Shown: positions 20,757 to 32,695, counted from the stretch's first letter. The stretch: DNA of 64,000 nt from Luzula sylvatica (GCA_946800325.1 OX326958.1:1188001-1252000), one strand, 5' to 3'. The notes: generated by a model not told the origin, from the letters alone. Translations and numbers: made by a program.

Positions 20757-21769
20757 CTAATCCTGGGCATCCATGCCAGCGAGGGAATACTCGTTATCAC
20801 CATTTGGAGGGTTAAGATAGTCCTCCACGTCCAAACGTGTATTTACCAAGGGCATACTAAAAGGATCTTCATTATCTTGATTGACCAAATTAACTTCTTT
20901 TGTATTTCCTTTCTCCTTCAGGGAGGCTTGGTAAAGCTCAACGAGGTGCTTTGGTGTGCGGCACGCACGTGACCAATGCCCTTTGTCGCCGCACCTATAG
21001 CATGGATCACCAGATCCCTTGACATTTTGCGGTTTCTTGCCTTCTTGTGCAGGCTTCTTGATTTGACCTTCACGGGTTGAAAAATTGTTTCGACCTCGAC
21101 CTCGACCTCTATCATTTCCGCGTCCGCGTCCGCGTCCACGTCCGCGATTACGATCATTAAAATTAGCTGCATTCGCTTCAGGAAATGGGCTAGAACCCGT
21201 CGGACGAGTCTCATGGTTTTTGAGCAACAACTTGTTATTCTGTTATGCTACAAGCAGACACGAAATTAAATCAGAGTACTTTTTGAATCCTTTTTCTTTG
21301 TACTGTTGTTGCAAAATAATATTTGAGGCATGAAAGGTGGTAAAAGTCTTCTCTAGCATATCCCATCAGTGATATTTTCACCGCAAAGTTTCAGCAGAGA
21401 AACAATTCTAAACATTGCGAAATTATAGTCACACACGGACTTAAAATCATGTAACCTCAAGTGCGTTCACTCGTCACGAGCCCTTGGGAGTATTACCGTC
21501 TTCTGGTGGTCATACCTCTCCTTGAGATTTTTCCACAAAACTAGAGGATCCTTGATAGTAAGGTATTCACTCTTTAATGCTTCGTGAAGATGGTGGCGAA
21601 GAAAAATCATCGCCTTCGCTCGTTCTTGGGTCGATGCCTTGTTACCTGCTTTTATGGCGTCTCCTAGACCTATAGCGTCAAGGTGGATCTCCGCATCGAG
21701 AATCCATGACAAATAATTCTTGCCCGATATGTCAAGGGCGACAAATTCCAGCTTCGTCAAATTTGACAT
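20757..21769 (-). pseudogene. Copia gag, frameshifted
   Basis: The gag N-terminus starts at 21769 (SNLTKLEFVALDISGKNYL, a UBN2-type capsid start) and is open to 21467. The C-terminal part (20757 to about 21230) is open in another frame. It has Arg/Gly-rich repeats and one CCHC zinc knuckle (CYRCGDKGHWSRAC). Between them about 236 bp still align as gag sense but need frame changes. Not functional as it stands. Confidence 0.85.
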
Positions 21770-21847
21770 CTCGAGACTTCGACTAAAATTTCGAGAGCGT
21801 TGTTTGGATCAAAGGTCTCAATTGGATAGAATCTCGTGCTGATAACG

Positions 21848-22087
21848 TGTTATAAAATGAAGAAGAAAATAGAGAATTTGGGGAGACAATAATCTTATTG
21901 AATTGATTGAATGAATACAATAGCCACTAACCCTTTATATAGGAGAGGATGAGTGCCGGCCAAGAAAGCTCTTGTCATATAAAACGTTACAATACAAGAA
22001 AATAATACAATATCAAATATACTAATTATCCTATAATTAATACATTAATTTTTCGTAGATTTGTTGACATCCATTATATTCATAAAA
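21848..22087 (-). repeat. 5' LTR of copia element
   Basis: Right long terminal repeat, near-identical to 16699-16939. Its outer boundary has mutated, so the end is uncertain by a few bases. Confidence 0.88.
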
Positions 22088-23703
22088 AGAACTTATACTG
22101 CAACTCAAAAATTCCAGTAAATATATAAAATACTGATAACACGCAAAAGAGAGCATTATGATATTCAGTAAACATTTATATGCTAACTAAGCTGATTTGG
22201 GGTATGTGTGATATTTCAAAGTTATAGAGATGCAAAAGTAAATGTCCCTGCGATTCGACAATTTCGAGCAAGCAGATTCAAGGGGGCGAAGTACTTATGT
22301 TTCGTATCGTTTTCAGTTAAATAGTACAATGCTTCTAACGCGATCTCCTCGCAAACCGAACAAAACAGACCCTTCACATTTTCGACTGCTACGGATTTTT
22401 CTTCACTATATTAAAGTTTTCAACTGGTATGATAACAAAAAGAAAAACCAATTAACCGCAAGGGCATTTTCGTATTTTCGGTGAAAATGCGACTAAATTT
22501 TATTATTAGTTTCGAACCTTCTAGAAGAAATTGATATAAGGAACTAAGGGAGAAGAACTGCATGAGCTTGATGAATACATCAAATCAAACAATTTTTTTT
22601 GGAAAACTACTTTATTTGTAACTACTAACTGCCCTCGTGTACTCTTTCATTTCATCATACATATATTACTTGAGGACCAATAAATGCAAAAAACATGACA
22701 ACTCATGTATTATGCATTTCATCATCTTGATTCAGAGTGAATTAAAGAATATATATAGTACTATTATAGTAGATTGGTATTTATTAGAATCAGATGAAAC
22801 ATTAAACAACCATTGATATTATCGAAAATTATACGAACATGATGAAAAGAATTACGAGTACAAACACTGCATCAAATATAAATACTGAAATATTTAAAAT
22901 TAAGATATTGGAGAAAATAAAAAAACTTAATTTGGAAGATAAAGAGGTGGAAGGGACGAGAGGAACCATTGGAGACGTACTCCTACACGAGTGTAGAATG
23001 GAGAAAAAGATTGTTAAACACGTTAAGGAACAACTGGAGACGTGTAGGCAGGGTGTTACGGGAGCGACCTTGAAACTTGAAAGTCCGAAGAGGAATTTAT
23101 TTATGGGCTCCAGAGTTCCATTGATGAAACAACTAATTTGTGTGCTCATGTTGATTTAGAATGAGAACATATTATGAAAAGAAATTAAAATTTTGGTTTT
23201 GGTTTTGGTTTTGGTTTTGAATAAAATATTGAAAATGTTAAAGAGAGAAAAGATTTTGGTTTTGAACTCAAGTTGTATTTTTGTTTTGGGATCAACATTA
23301 GAAGTATTCGTTGTTCTATGCTTTGAATAAAAAAAATCACTTGCTGATGACATCAAAATTTAAAATTTTATGTTTTGACTTATTTTAAATATATGACAAT
23401 GACAATACGAACTGATTCATTATGTTTTTCTTAATATTACCTTTAGTTTAGTTATTCACATTGAACTAATAAATAAGATATGGTTTTTTTGGTTTCTTAC
23501 TTCTATTTTATGAATAAAAATAATGCATATTATTATTCATATATTAAATTACTTGCTGATATGTCATTAATTTGACTGCTAGTTTAAACGATTATTTGGA
23601 ATTGGAAAATATGATGTTCTACTGAAAACATTTTGTTTATGTAAACGATATATCATACATTCTATTTTATTGTTATATGTAAATTAAAGTTTATAATTGC
23701 ATA
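22088..23703. other. Intergenic with one doubtful ORF and a dispersed repeat
   Basis: At 22202-22330 lies a segment (gtgatatttcaaagttatag, then atgtccctg and ttcgtatcgttttcagt) that recurs at 33907-34000. A 106-codon frame at 22839-23159 (plus) is Lys/Glu-rich with a coiled-coil look, but it has no family resemblance I know and no clear promoter. About 23190-23220 is a short (TTTTGG)n run. Confidence 0.4.
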
Positions 23704-23892
23704 TTTTTTTTTTTTTTTTTTGTTGTTGTTGCATATATAGCCCGTAGACAACCCACACCTAATATATATGTATCCTACCCTGATGTATCCCCGGTTCCCC
23801 TCCCAGGCTCTGAGGTCCTGTTGCCAGGCTCGAACCTGGGTCTTGGATGAGGGAGGAATGTCCTCCAACCACTGCACTGCAGTGTGGAGGAC
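23704..23892 (-). mobile_element. tRNA-derived SINE
   Basis: On the minus strand a short element has a pol III A-box-like region (gtgcagtggttggagg), a canonical B box (GGTTCGAGCC), a unique body, and a terminal A-run (T-run on the plus strand at 23704-23720). It is flanked by the 8-bp direct repeat attgcata (23696-23703 and 23893-23900). Length of about 189 bp fits plant SINEs. It carries no gene. Confidence 0.78.
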
Positions 23893-24043
23893 ATTGCATA
23901 ATTATTTGAACATCATCATAGTAAGATCTTTGATGTCTTTACGATAATAAAATCGTCAAACAATAGATATATAACTACAAATCATCTTTGTCGTATATAT
24001 GGGTCAAGAATAAACATAACCGATATAATAGAACGGAAATATA

Positions 24044-24253
24044 GAGGAAGGTTAACCTACTTAATTAAGTATCAAAATTTTGGTATTTAATATTTTTTTC
24101 ATCATTGAATTTGCATTGAGATTTGTGCATTTGATGATGTGCACAAATTTTCATGATTATCATAAAAAAACAAAAATCTCGATACAAATTCAATGATGAA
24201 AAATCATTAAGTACCAAAGTTTTGATACTTATTTAAGTAGGTTAGCCTCCCTC
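24044..24253. mobile_element. Mutator-type MITE
   Basis: About 80-bp terminal inverted repeats: the left starts gaggaaggttaacctactta and the right is its inverse, ending taggttagcctccctc. Total is about 210 bp. The flanks are cggaaatata and cgaaaatata, a 9-10-bp target duplication with one mismatch, as expected for MULE-related MITEs. Confidence 0.78.
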
Positions 24254-27200
24254 CGAAAATATATATAGACACAGTACATTCGCAAAAATATGATCCCGTT
24301 TGTTCAGTACTTGTAATAAATATCAAAAATTGAATTTTAGTATTTGTCGTTATTTTTATAAGTGAAAAAAATAGTTTTGGGCAAAATAATTTTTTTAAGA
24401 GAAAGGCAAGCGCGAAGCGCGCTCAATCCATTCATTTTTATAAAACACCGGAATCATAGTAAAATAATTACATTAGTTTGAAAAGAAAAGAAAAAAAAAA
24501 AACCACCGACTCCCCAAACCCCAAAAATCAATAGAAACTGTAATCATCGATCTAGAAAAAAAAAATTCATTTAAAAATTAGATCAAGTACACTAGTAGTA
24601 TTTAAACCATCGAATTAACTTTTATTTTATTTGCAACTAACTCTTGTAATAGTAACAGTTAGGTCAAATAATAGCCCTATTTAATGATCAAAGATTTGGA
24701 TAAATTTTGCAATTAAATTCTGCATAACATATTCAGTTTAGGATTACAATTTTTTTTTAATAAAATTAATTAGTAATTCAATTAACACCCAATTTCACCA
24801 TGTTTATATCAAAATGATTTATGATTAAATAACACGTACTTTTATCGATATATTAAAATTAATAGTTAATTTGTTTTGGTTGACGCTATTGCAAGAGCTA
24901 ACATGACTTAATAAAGAACGATTTAAATTATTTTTTTATCAAATGACCCTTATTCTCTTATTAATGATGATTGATATTTATTACCTTTATCAATTGGTAC
25001 AATTAGCTTGCATAAATGTATATTGAAATTGAGAATTGTAAAAGTGATATGTCTTGATAATAATAATAATAATAATAATACACTTTTACGGATTAGAAGA
25101 TTTAGATGAAGATTTAAAATCATGGACATTATTAAGATAAAAAATGTAATGTATGAATATTTGACTTATTTATATTTATATATTTATTATATTTGATTGT
25201 TGATAATATTATAAAAGATATTTTTGCATAATTGAGAGAAGAAAACTACACTAATATATGAGTGTAATAAATAGCAATCAAAATAAATAGAGATATATAT
25301 GTCATTTGTTAGCAAAAAGTTAAATTAGTCTCAAGTAAGTTATGTTTGTTCTTGCAATAAAATCACCTTTTGTTTTTTTTATGCTAATTGGGTTCTTAAT
25401 TATTCTCCATTAATTTTCTTCGAAATAAACATCAAATATAAGAAACATTAGTTGTGGGGCATATCAAATATCTTCTTATTACAATTAGTACATAAGCCAT
25501 TAATTTTTTGATGTAAATTTGGAGAGGACTTTTTCATTCTCCATCCAAAGCCATTTTTACATGGGCCATTAATTATCACTCAAAAATTGATGACATGATA
25601 ATAGACGGTTTACATATATCATTCAAGAGCTCATGAATGGGTAAAGAGCGAGGTTGTTTAGTTAGAATTTGGATCATTCATTCGACTCTACTCTAATTTG
25701 AATCATATTCTTCTCTTCTTTTTTAATTTTAAGATATTGTTACTTAGGCAGAGTTTATGAGATATTTATATTCTTTAGAGCTTGGGTGATAATTAGGAGA
25801 GATGAAGGAATTATATTGAAATCTACACGTATGCTAATTAATTTACCTTAATGATAATTGCTTCATTTTTATTTTCCTCATCTGATAAAACGAATTGAAA
25901 ATCTTAATTTAGGAGAGACGAAGGAAAGCAATTATGTACTCTATTACTGTCAAGTATATTTTCAAAATTAATTCAAAAGGAAGTCATAAATAAATTTGAC
26001 AATTCTAGCGATTACCTAAGTCGATGATTTGATTTTTCTTGTTCTTATATTTAAGTTCTCTTATTATGATGAATCTGATTTTAGACATTCTAATTATCGG
26101 AGAGGAAAAAGAAGAGACAACTTGAAGAGAGATTAGGGTTTGTCTTCGTGAAGACTTTCATGAAAGTCGGTTAACACATTGAGAACGATTTTGCGTTAAT
26201 CACCGAGAAATCTTTATTCAAAGTGGATTACGAGTAGAGGGAATTCTCGAATAGAGTTTCTTGTGACCAAACGAAAGTTTTGAACAACAATCCATCAACA
26301 AGACGAGCGAGACGAAAGTTAACACGTCAACCGTACAAAGGAATTTAACTTTATGCAATTTGTAGATATACCGTTTATACTCTTCCTTCTCTACTTTTAC
26401 ATGAAAATGTGCATCAAAATTGGTTAGTTCTGCTGCACATGTATCGTGCATGAGTGCCAAACAATTTCCTACAATTATGTTTCTTTCGCATCATGTGGGC
26501 TAGTTTTGTAAAAATTAGGGTTCTAACTTCTAATGCATCTTCGTAGAAACTAACTTTAGCAAATTTGTATTTGATACATAAGATTCTCTAAAAATAACGA
26601 GAATATATTTTCAGGAGCTTTGATTTGTAACAGAGCAAAAATGACAATTAGGATTTCATTCACGTAAAATATTAGGATTAGATACGGACCACTTCATATG
26701 TTCGAACGGACTGCTTACCGGCTTGAATTTTACACAGTCTATTCAAATGGAATGATTGGTCCGTTCAAAGAGTGCACCACTGATCGTGTTAGGAACTGTT
26801 GAATGCAGTCCATTTGAACGGACCGAACGATCCGTTCAAACGGATGTGGTTATGGTGTAAATTTGTTTCCCCTAAATCTAAATTTTGCAAGATTTCGATT
26901 TTTCACTACATATTCAAAATCCTAAATTTTATAAAATTATGAACCCAAATTAATAAGCATGTATCTTAGATTAGATTTGTGAATGTTCGTGTGAATGACT
27001 TTGGTTGACAATGAGTGAATTGTTAAATTTGTAGTTTTTGGATTAAATTTGTTGTTCACAATTGTAAAAAAGTATTAGTTATTTATGTCTGAAGAAACGA
27101 AAATTTGAAGACAACCTGACGAAGTTGAAAATTGTTTTTTTGTATCACTTAATTTAATCTAGTTAATTTTGAAATGTATCTGATCGCTCATATACGAATA

Positions 27201-27880
27201 CCTCCATGCTATATTAACAATCAGTTATTATATAATTAAGATTTATTTGAATCGATAAATTTTAATTAATATCAGTAACTTGTTAATCATATATTTTTTA
27301 GTTATCATGCTAATTAGGTGTGTTAATTAGGACAGAAATTATGGTGGTGAAACCTTGGGCTCAGTAAAATTTCGCATTAATTATTTATGCAGCCCCTGGG
27401 CCTTAAAAAAATGGAAATTTTATTTTCCCCCAAATTTTCCCCAACACACGCTCCATATTCTGTTTAACGTATTTAATTAGCATGCTAATTTTACAAATAA
27501 ATAATTAACAATTAATTAGTATTAATTTATAATTTAAATGAATTTCATTGTATATTAATTAATTATTAATTATTTAATATCGTTAATTATCATGTGAATT
27601 AATATATTAAGTTATTAACTAATAGATAGAGTTCGTATTCTTCATACCGGGTAATTCTTCTTAAATTGCGTACTCTACTACACCAACCAATTAATTTAAT
27701 TAAACCAATTAATTTTAAAAATCAGGGGTATCCTATTTTAAAGTATTTTTGAAATATTTTGAAAAACTAACTTGTTTTTTATTTTTTCGTACACGATATT
27801 TATTATCTACATGTTAAAATACAATATTTAATATTTAATATTAAATGACAACTTCATCAGATATGTACAATGACGAGATT
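24254..27880. other. Gene-poor AT-rich intergenic region
   Basis: No gene recognised on either strand. Holds an (AAT)n tract at about 25058-25081 and, at 26690-26850, a patch with repeated 'ccgttcaaacgga/ttgaacggac' words in both directions, perhaps the remains of a transposon end. Confidence 0.5.
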
Positions 27881-28680
27881 TTAAAGGAGCTTATCGTCAC
27901 CATTTTTCCGTCATCACCGGTTTGGCCATCAATTGGGAGAAGACGTCTTTCACTCCCATCTCTATTCCACAACCCCTAGAAAATATCATTAGCCGAATAC
28001 TAAGATGCCCAAAAAAAAACTACTGATATCATACCTCGAAACTCCTCTGACAACAAGGAAGCCTAGGATAGCAACATATGCTCCCCTACTAAAAAAAAAT
28101 GCAATCATGGATAGCATTGTGGAAAGACAAATTACTTTCTCTTGGAGGGAGGTTGGTAAAATCCGTGCTTGCGTCTATCCCGATCTATCAAATGCACACT
28201 ACTCAACTTCCGAAAAAAATAATTCATAAATTGAATCAAATGATTCGAGCTTTCCTTTGATGTGGAGACGACAAGATACATGCCAGGAAGTGTTGTGAAT
28301 TGGAGCAAAACATGGGAGACTCGGGATTTTCGACATCCAAACATTTAACAAGGCCCTATTCTATAAAACGCTTTGGAAAGGGTGTGTGAACAATTTATAT
28401 GGCATCTCCTCGTCACTTGATCCCATCAATGCCAACCCCGCGAGCCTTTCTTTTTTTTCTTAAACAACTTCAAGAAGTGGCTCCGGTTTACCTTGCTTCT
28501 ATCACGACAAACTTACCCTCGAATGGAAATAAACCGCGAATAAAACATTCGCTACGCCCTCGGCCTATTCCTTCCTACTCCGCAAAGGATGGACACACAA
28601 TCCACTATGTTCACTATGCCATCTAACAATGGAAACAACGCCGCACCTCTTCTTAGGGTTGGGGAGGAAGGGAAGATAAT
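27881..28680 (+). pseudogene. L1-type LINE reverse transcriptase relic
   Basis: Across shifting plus-strand frames the sense is that of a plant non-LTR element: SINWEKTSFTP, then YL-TPLTTRKPRIATYAPLL, KMQSWIALWKDKLLSLGGRL, SVLASIP, KLNQMIRAFLW, and finally a zf-RVT-like block (AYSFLLRKGWTHNPLCSLCH, METTPHLFLGW). Several frameshifts and stops break it. The 5' endonuclease and early reverse-transcriptase domains are missing. A dead 5'-truncated fragment. Confidence 0.85.
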
Positions 28681-29117
28681 ACTTTGCTTTATTTTCTTTC
28701 TTTTCTTTCTTCAAATACACACTGTACATAATTTCCTTTATTTAGAAAATGTCTAGGATACCATTCGGTAACATATTTCAAAAAAAAATATATAAGCATG
28801 GATAATGATGGAGAATATCCTCATGATATTAGAATGTTAATAGAAGGAGAGCAAATTTGCTTCGAATTATATAGGCTTTAGGATAAAGCTAATTAGACTC
28901 TTATCTTGCATAAAATAATCAGATTAAGATACATTTGTACAAGGATGAGGCGATTGGCTTCACTCATTTCATTAAAATCAAACAAATAGATTTATTTACA
29001 AGATTTCAGAAAAGGACGAGAAAGTAGAAAAATCGGAATCTTCACGCACTAACCAGATTAAGATAATTACACAAAAATAAATAAATCAAAATATCAACTA
29101 TAAAATATTTAAATATT
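28681..29117. other. Intergenic
   Basis: AT-rich; no feature. It should contain the 3' UTR of the minus-strand gene that ends at 29118. Confidence 0.5.
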
Positions 29118-29606
29118 CTAGAAGCAAGGACACCTAAACAATCTTCTAACCCTTCTCATCAATTTTCTTCTCGCGCTAATTCGTCTCTCCACGGCTGCAG
29201 GTTCGCTCTCGTCGCCTTCGGGTACGGAATCGAGAGCGTGCCTGACTATGACGACGCGACGCCTCTCGCATGGCACAACGGGCGGATTTAAGTAAACCAC
29301 ACGTCCATTGATGTAGGTTACTTGGCGGGGATCGTCTTCCCATTCGTACTCGATGCCGTCAACTCTTCTGAGTTCGAAATCCGGCTCAACAGAATTCATG
29401 TCTCGAGTCCTTTTGGTCGAGTTTGAGTGATCATCTGGCTTAACCAGCTCGTTTCCTTCAGCTAGTATGTTCGAGTGATGATCGAGAATCAAACTGAAGA
29501 AAAGAACTCCGATGGAAAGAACGCAAAGAACAAAGAGAAGTACCGCATCGACATAGAGAAAGAAGGAGGGGGGAAATGCAAGCAGAGACATTGTTGTAGT
29601 TTGCAC
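29118..29606 (-). CDS. Small single-span membrane protein, unknown function
   Basis: Single-exon gene of 162 residues; Met6 is an alternative start. Residues about 15-42 are strongly hydrophobic (FLYVDAVLLFVLCVLSIGVL) and look like one membrane anchor. The rest is soluble, acidic in the middle (GIEYEWEDDPRQVTYINGRV) and basic at the C-terminus (ARRKLMRRVRRLFRCPCF). The terminal CPCF could be lipid-modified, which is inference. I do not recognise the family. Reality is supported by a TATA box (TATATAAG on the gene strand, 29662-29669), about 60 bp upstream of the ATG, and by the non-AT-rich base composition of the ORF relative to its flanks. Confidence 0.75.
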   Translation of the reverse strand: MQTTTMSLLAFPPSFFLYVDAVLLFVLCVLSIGVLFFSLILDHHSNILAEGNELVKPDDHSNSTKRTRDMNSVEPDFELRRVDGIEYEWEDDPRQVTYINGRVVYLNPPVVPCERRRVVIVRHALDSVPEGDESEPAAVERRISARRKLMRRVRRLFRCPCF

Positions 29607-29661
29607 AAAATCTTTGCTGTAAGTTTGTTCTGTGATGATTAAATTCGTCGAAATTGACCTC

Positions 29662-29669
29662 TTATATAG
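29662..29669 (-). promoter_or_regulatory. TATA box
   Basis: TATATAAG on the minus strand, 56-63 bp upstream of the start of the small membrane-protein gene. It implies a leader of only about 30 nt. Confidence 0.6.
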
Positions 29670-29699
29670 AGAGAAGGAGAAGAGCTCTTTTTTCTACGA

Positions 29700-30141
29700 A
29701 AGAAATTAGTTAGGAATTGCAAATCTGAAGACTCTTAAAATAGAATTCACTTGAGAAATAATGGTGACCACTCTATACTCTTGTTTAGTTATTGTTTTTT
29801 TGATTAAATATGTTCAGTAAAATTAAATTACATTCTTAAATCTAAAAATAGCTCTTGTTTTTTTGATTAAATATGTTCAGTAAAATTAAATAGCAGTAAC
29901 ATTATTTTCTTAAAACTAGCAAACCACGAAAACCAGACTCTGGTTAATCCACGAATAACATGATAATAAACATCTGCTACAAATAAAAACATGACAATTT
30001 TTTTGAATAAAGATAATTAACATGATTATTAAAAACATATACATCCATTCACCAATAATCACCTTATTTATTATAAATAATCACATAATAATCAATTAAC
30101 TCATTCATATTCTCGTAGCATAAATATGTAAATATCCAAAT
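29700..30141. other. Intergenic
   Basis: Contains a direct repeat of about 45 bp: ttgtttttttgattaaatat followed by gttcagtaaaattaaat, near 29788 and 29853. No gene. Confidence 0.5.
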
Positions 30142-30945
30142 CTACCACATCATGCCATTTTGTACTGGCGGCGCAGACATGGCCACAAGCGCATTCTTCT
30201 CCATGTTTGCGTGCCATCCTACACGAAACATTATATATCATCATCATAAAAGTTAATATATAACCTTTTAATAAGAGTTTATATAATTTCCAATAAAGAT
30301 AGAGAAAACGAACCGATATTCACGTCAAAGCCGCGATTTTGGAGTTCACGATATTCCTGGCAAAGCGCGCAGGGTTCGCAGCAGCAATGGACGAGGCAAT
30401 CGTTGCAAGGAGATTCAGTCAACATATATTCTGCTCTCATTTTCGACCGATAAGTGCACGAGTAAATCCAATGACAACACGTGAAGTAAGCGAGAAGTGC
30501 ATATATTCCTCCACTAATACCACATGCTGCATGAATAACAACATTAATTAGTAAATTCATTAAAAAGAAATAATTAGTACCATTATTCATTTACAAATAA
30601 ATAACAGCAAACTGACATGTGGATCCACGATCAACGATCTCGGCGATCCGGCCAAACGTAATGCACGGGCAAAAGAAAGTCATGCAACCTAATTCAAAAT
30701 CATAATTGAGACATCACTTATTACAATTTACATGTAATTAACAAAACACATGATTCGAATTAAATACATGAATTACTCGAAATAAACTTACAATTCCCAC
30801 AGTCTTGGGTGCAGTCGCACAACCCGGTCGACCACATCTGAGGCCGCCGTGTCATAGCTTGAGTTGGTGGCGGTGCTATAGGAAACCCGATTTGTGGGCC
30901 CATACTATGTGTCGCGTAATTTTCATTAGGTTTTGGAGGATACAT
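30142..30945 (-). CDS. PLAC8-family protein (PLANT CADMIUM RESISTANCE / cell number regulator)
   Basis: Cys-rich membrane protein of the PLAC8 family. Relatives move heavy metals or Ca2+ at the plasma membrane (PCR) or limit organ size (CNR/FW2.2). Four exons: 30792-30945, 30617-30688, 30314-30526, 30142-30218, giving 171 residues. All junctions keep phase (AATT|GTAAGT, attag|GT, CACAT|GTCAGT, gcag|CA, ATCG|GTTCGT, gtag|GA). The Pro-rich N-terminus precedes the signature CCMTFFCPC (52-60), then [15 protein letters not shown] hydrophobic segment ([20 protein letters not shown], about 78-97) and a second Cys block ([20 protein letters not shown]) follow. Size and motif order match the family closely. 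The exact substrate cannot be read from sequence. Confidence 0.92.
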
Positions 30946-31050
30946 AGTACGAGGTTAAGAAAGGCTAATAATGGATTTAGTGGAAGAGTACAAGGTTAAT
31001 ACTTATATTTGATCTTCTTTTTAGTGTGATTTAAGATGTGTGTATGTAGT

Positions 31051-31060
31051 CTTTTTATAG
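31051..31060 (-). promoter_or_regulatory. TATA box of PLAC8 gene
   Basis: CTATAAAAAG on the gene strand, about 106 bp upstream of the PLAC8-family start codon. Confidence 0.55.
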
Positions 31061-31649
31061 TCTAGAACGAGTAGTTTTTTTCTTTGTATCTTTTTTTTGT
31101 TTTGAATGGACCGAGATTTGATTGAAAGAATAAAAAGTTATTTACATATTCTTTGTATCTTTTCAAACTAGGCGTCTTTTCTAAGAGGCGCGTTAATATA
31201 TTGAACTGGTAATATGTAGTCTTAATTTGTGTTTAGTTGGCAAGATTTCATTGGTGCATATAGGGGAATTTAAGTACCTTCACGGTCCTACAAATTTTCC
31301 AATTTGTACCAATTCAATGGAAGAAAATAAGATGGATAAATTATTGGAGGCTCAAGGCCCATAAATTTGCTTGCTTTGATAGAATGCACTTTTACCAAGC
31401 TTCTAAGTAACATCGATGAAATAATTAAATACAAAATTTTAGTATATTAACTAGTTGTTTTCATGCGAAATTATGCGAAAGTTTTCGAGTCTGTCATAAT
31501 TTTACTTTCCTAATATGTATTGAATTTTTTGACCAAAATACCCTCATATTTTCATATATAATAATTAATAAATATAATTTTGTTATTTCTTATTAACTTT
31601 AAGAAAATTCATAAACACGTGATTTCAAAAATATTAAAATGATTACATA
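31061..31649. other. Intergenic
   Basis: Distal promoter side of the PLAC8 gene and left flank of the hAT element. No ORF. Confidence 0.5.
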
Positions 31650-32687
31650 CAAGGCCCGGCCTTATTGCAAAGCCAACAAAGCAATTGCTTTGGGCCCCAA
31701 AAATGAAGGGCCCTATAATTTATATGTAATATATAATGTATATTTGTGGATATATATGTAATTTCTATTATCACCAATGACTATCTCCGTTCCCTGTGTT
31801 AGAAACAAATTTTCAGAGCTCTCTTCTCCCCTAATTTCGCCCAATACTTGGTAATTGTTTATGGAAACTTATGAAATATTTAAGGAAATCAAATCGGTGA
31901 CATTGCAATATTTGCAAATTGCAAGGGTTCAGTGTTTATGGAAACTCGAAAAAAGAGGAAATGTCAAAGATATTTTGGTCTCTAATTTTTTTGCTTAAAT
32001 TCCAATTAGCAATGATACAAAAAAGAGAAAAGTGGATCTAATTCAATCTATTTGGTCTCTGATTTCTGCTAGACTCTTATCTTCTCCTCAAAGGTTAATT
32101 ATTTCTGTAAATTTTAAATTTATTGAAACTACAATATGATGTATGTATTGATGTATTTTAAAGTTCTAGGACTTTTTGGATCCAGAGTGTGTATTGATGT
32201 ATTTTAGGTAATATAAGTGCTAAATAGGAGGTATTTAGGAATAGTTTTTTTTTTCTAATTTTATAGGGAAAATACCTCTTACTTGTATTATCAAAAAATC
32301 AATATAAATGAAATATAATAGAAGTAGGGCATAAGAACCTATTCTATTTTTCTCATAAAAAAAAAATACAATATGATGTATGTAAATTCTGAAACATGTA
32401 TGCTCAATTCTTATATAAATTCTGAAACATTTATTTAAAATGAAAGACTTTGCTTTTTCTACAGATTTAATTAATTTGTTTGCTTCTAAGAATGCAAAAA
32501 GGTCTGTCTTTAAATAAATATATTAGTTATTGTAGTGTTTTTGTAAGTTTTGTGAACGCATATTAAAAATACTACTAGTTCTTTTTTTTTAATTTTATTG
32601 CAATGAAATGAATTTAATATTATTTTAAGTGCAAATGCCGCAAGTAAAATTTTGTTTCGGGCCGTTAAAAACACAGGACCGGCCCTG
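31650..32687. mobile_element. Non-autonomous hAT element (1.04 kb)
   Basis: Flanked by a perfect 8-bp target duplication attacata (31642-31649 and 32688-32695), the length made by hAT transposases. The ends are imperfect inverted repeats: caaggcccggcc on the left, and cagggccggtcctgtg on the opposite strand at the right. The inside is AT-rich with no intact transposase. A segment at 32268-32370 ending in an A-run resembles 51540-51640. Confidence 0.88.
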
Positions 32688-32695
32688 ATTACATA

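Larger units (their letters stand above)
16699..22087 (-). mobile_element. Ty1/copia LTR retrotransposon
   Basis: A 5.4-kb element on the minus strand with LTRs of about 241 bp: 3' LTR 16699-16939 and 5' LTR 21848 to about 22087. The LTRs begin TGTTAT and end ATAACA. I count about 7-8 differences between them, so the insertion is fairly recent. The outer end of the 5' LTR has decayed (ttcataaaa instead of ttcataaca) and no clean 5-bp target duplication is visible. The primer site follows the 5' LTR as TATCAGCACGAG (about 21833-21844), a form common in plant copia elements. A polypurine run (AAGGAGGAG) abuts the 3' LTR at 16940-16948. Gag is frameshifted; pol is open. Confidence 0.95.

Noticed and set aside
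23740..23892. Possible tRNA gene because of the GGTTCGAGCC motif
   Set aside because: No cloverleaf can be drawn; A-tail and target duplication show a SINE.
26218..26460. 80-codon minus-strand frame
   Set aside because: No homology sense, promoter or splice context; length is expected by chance.
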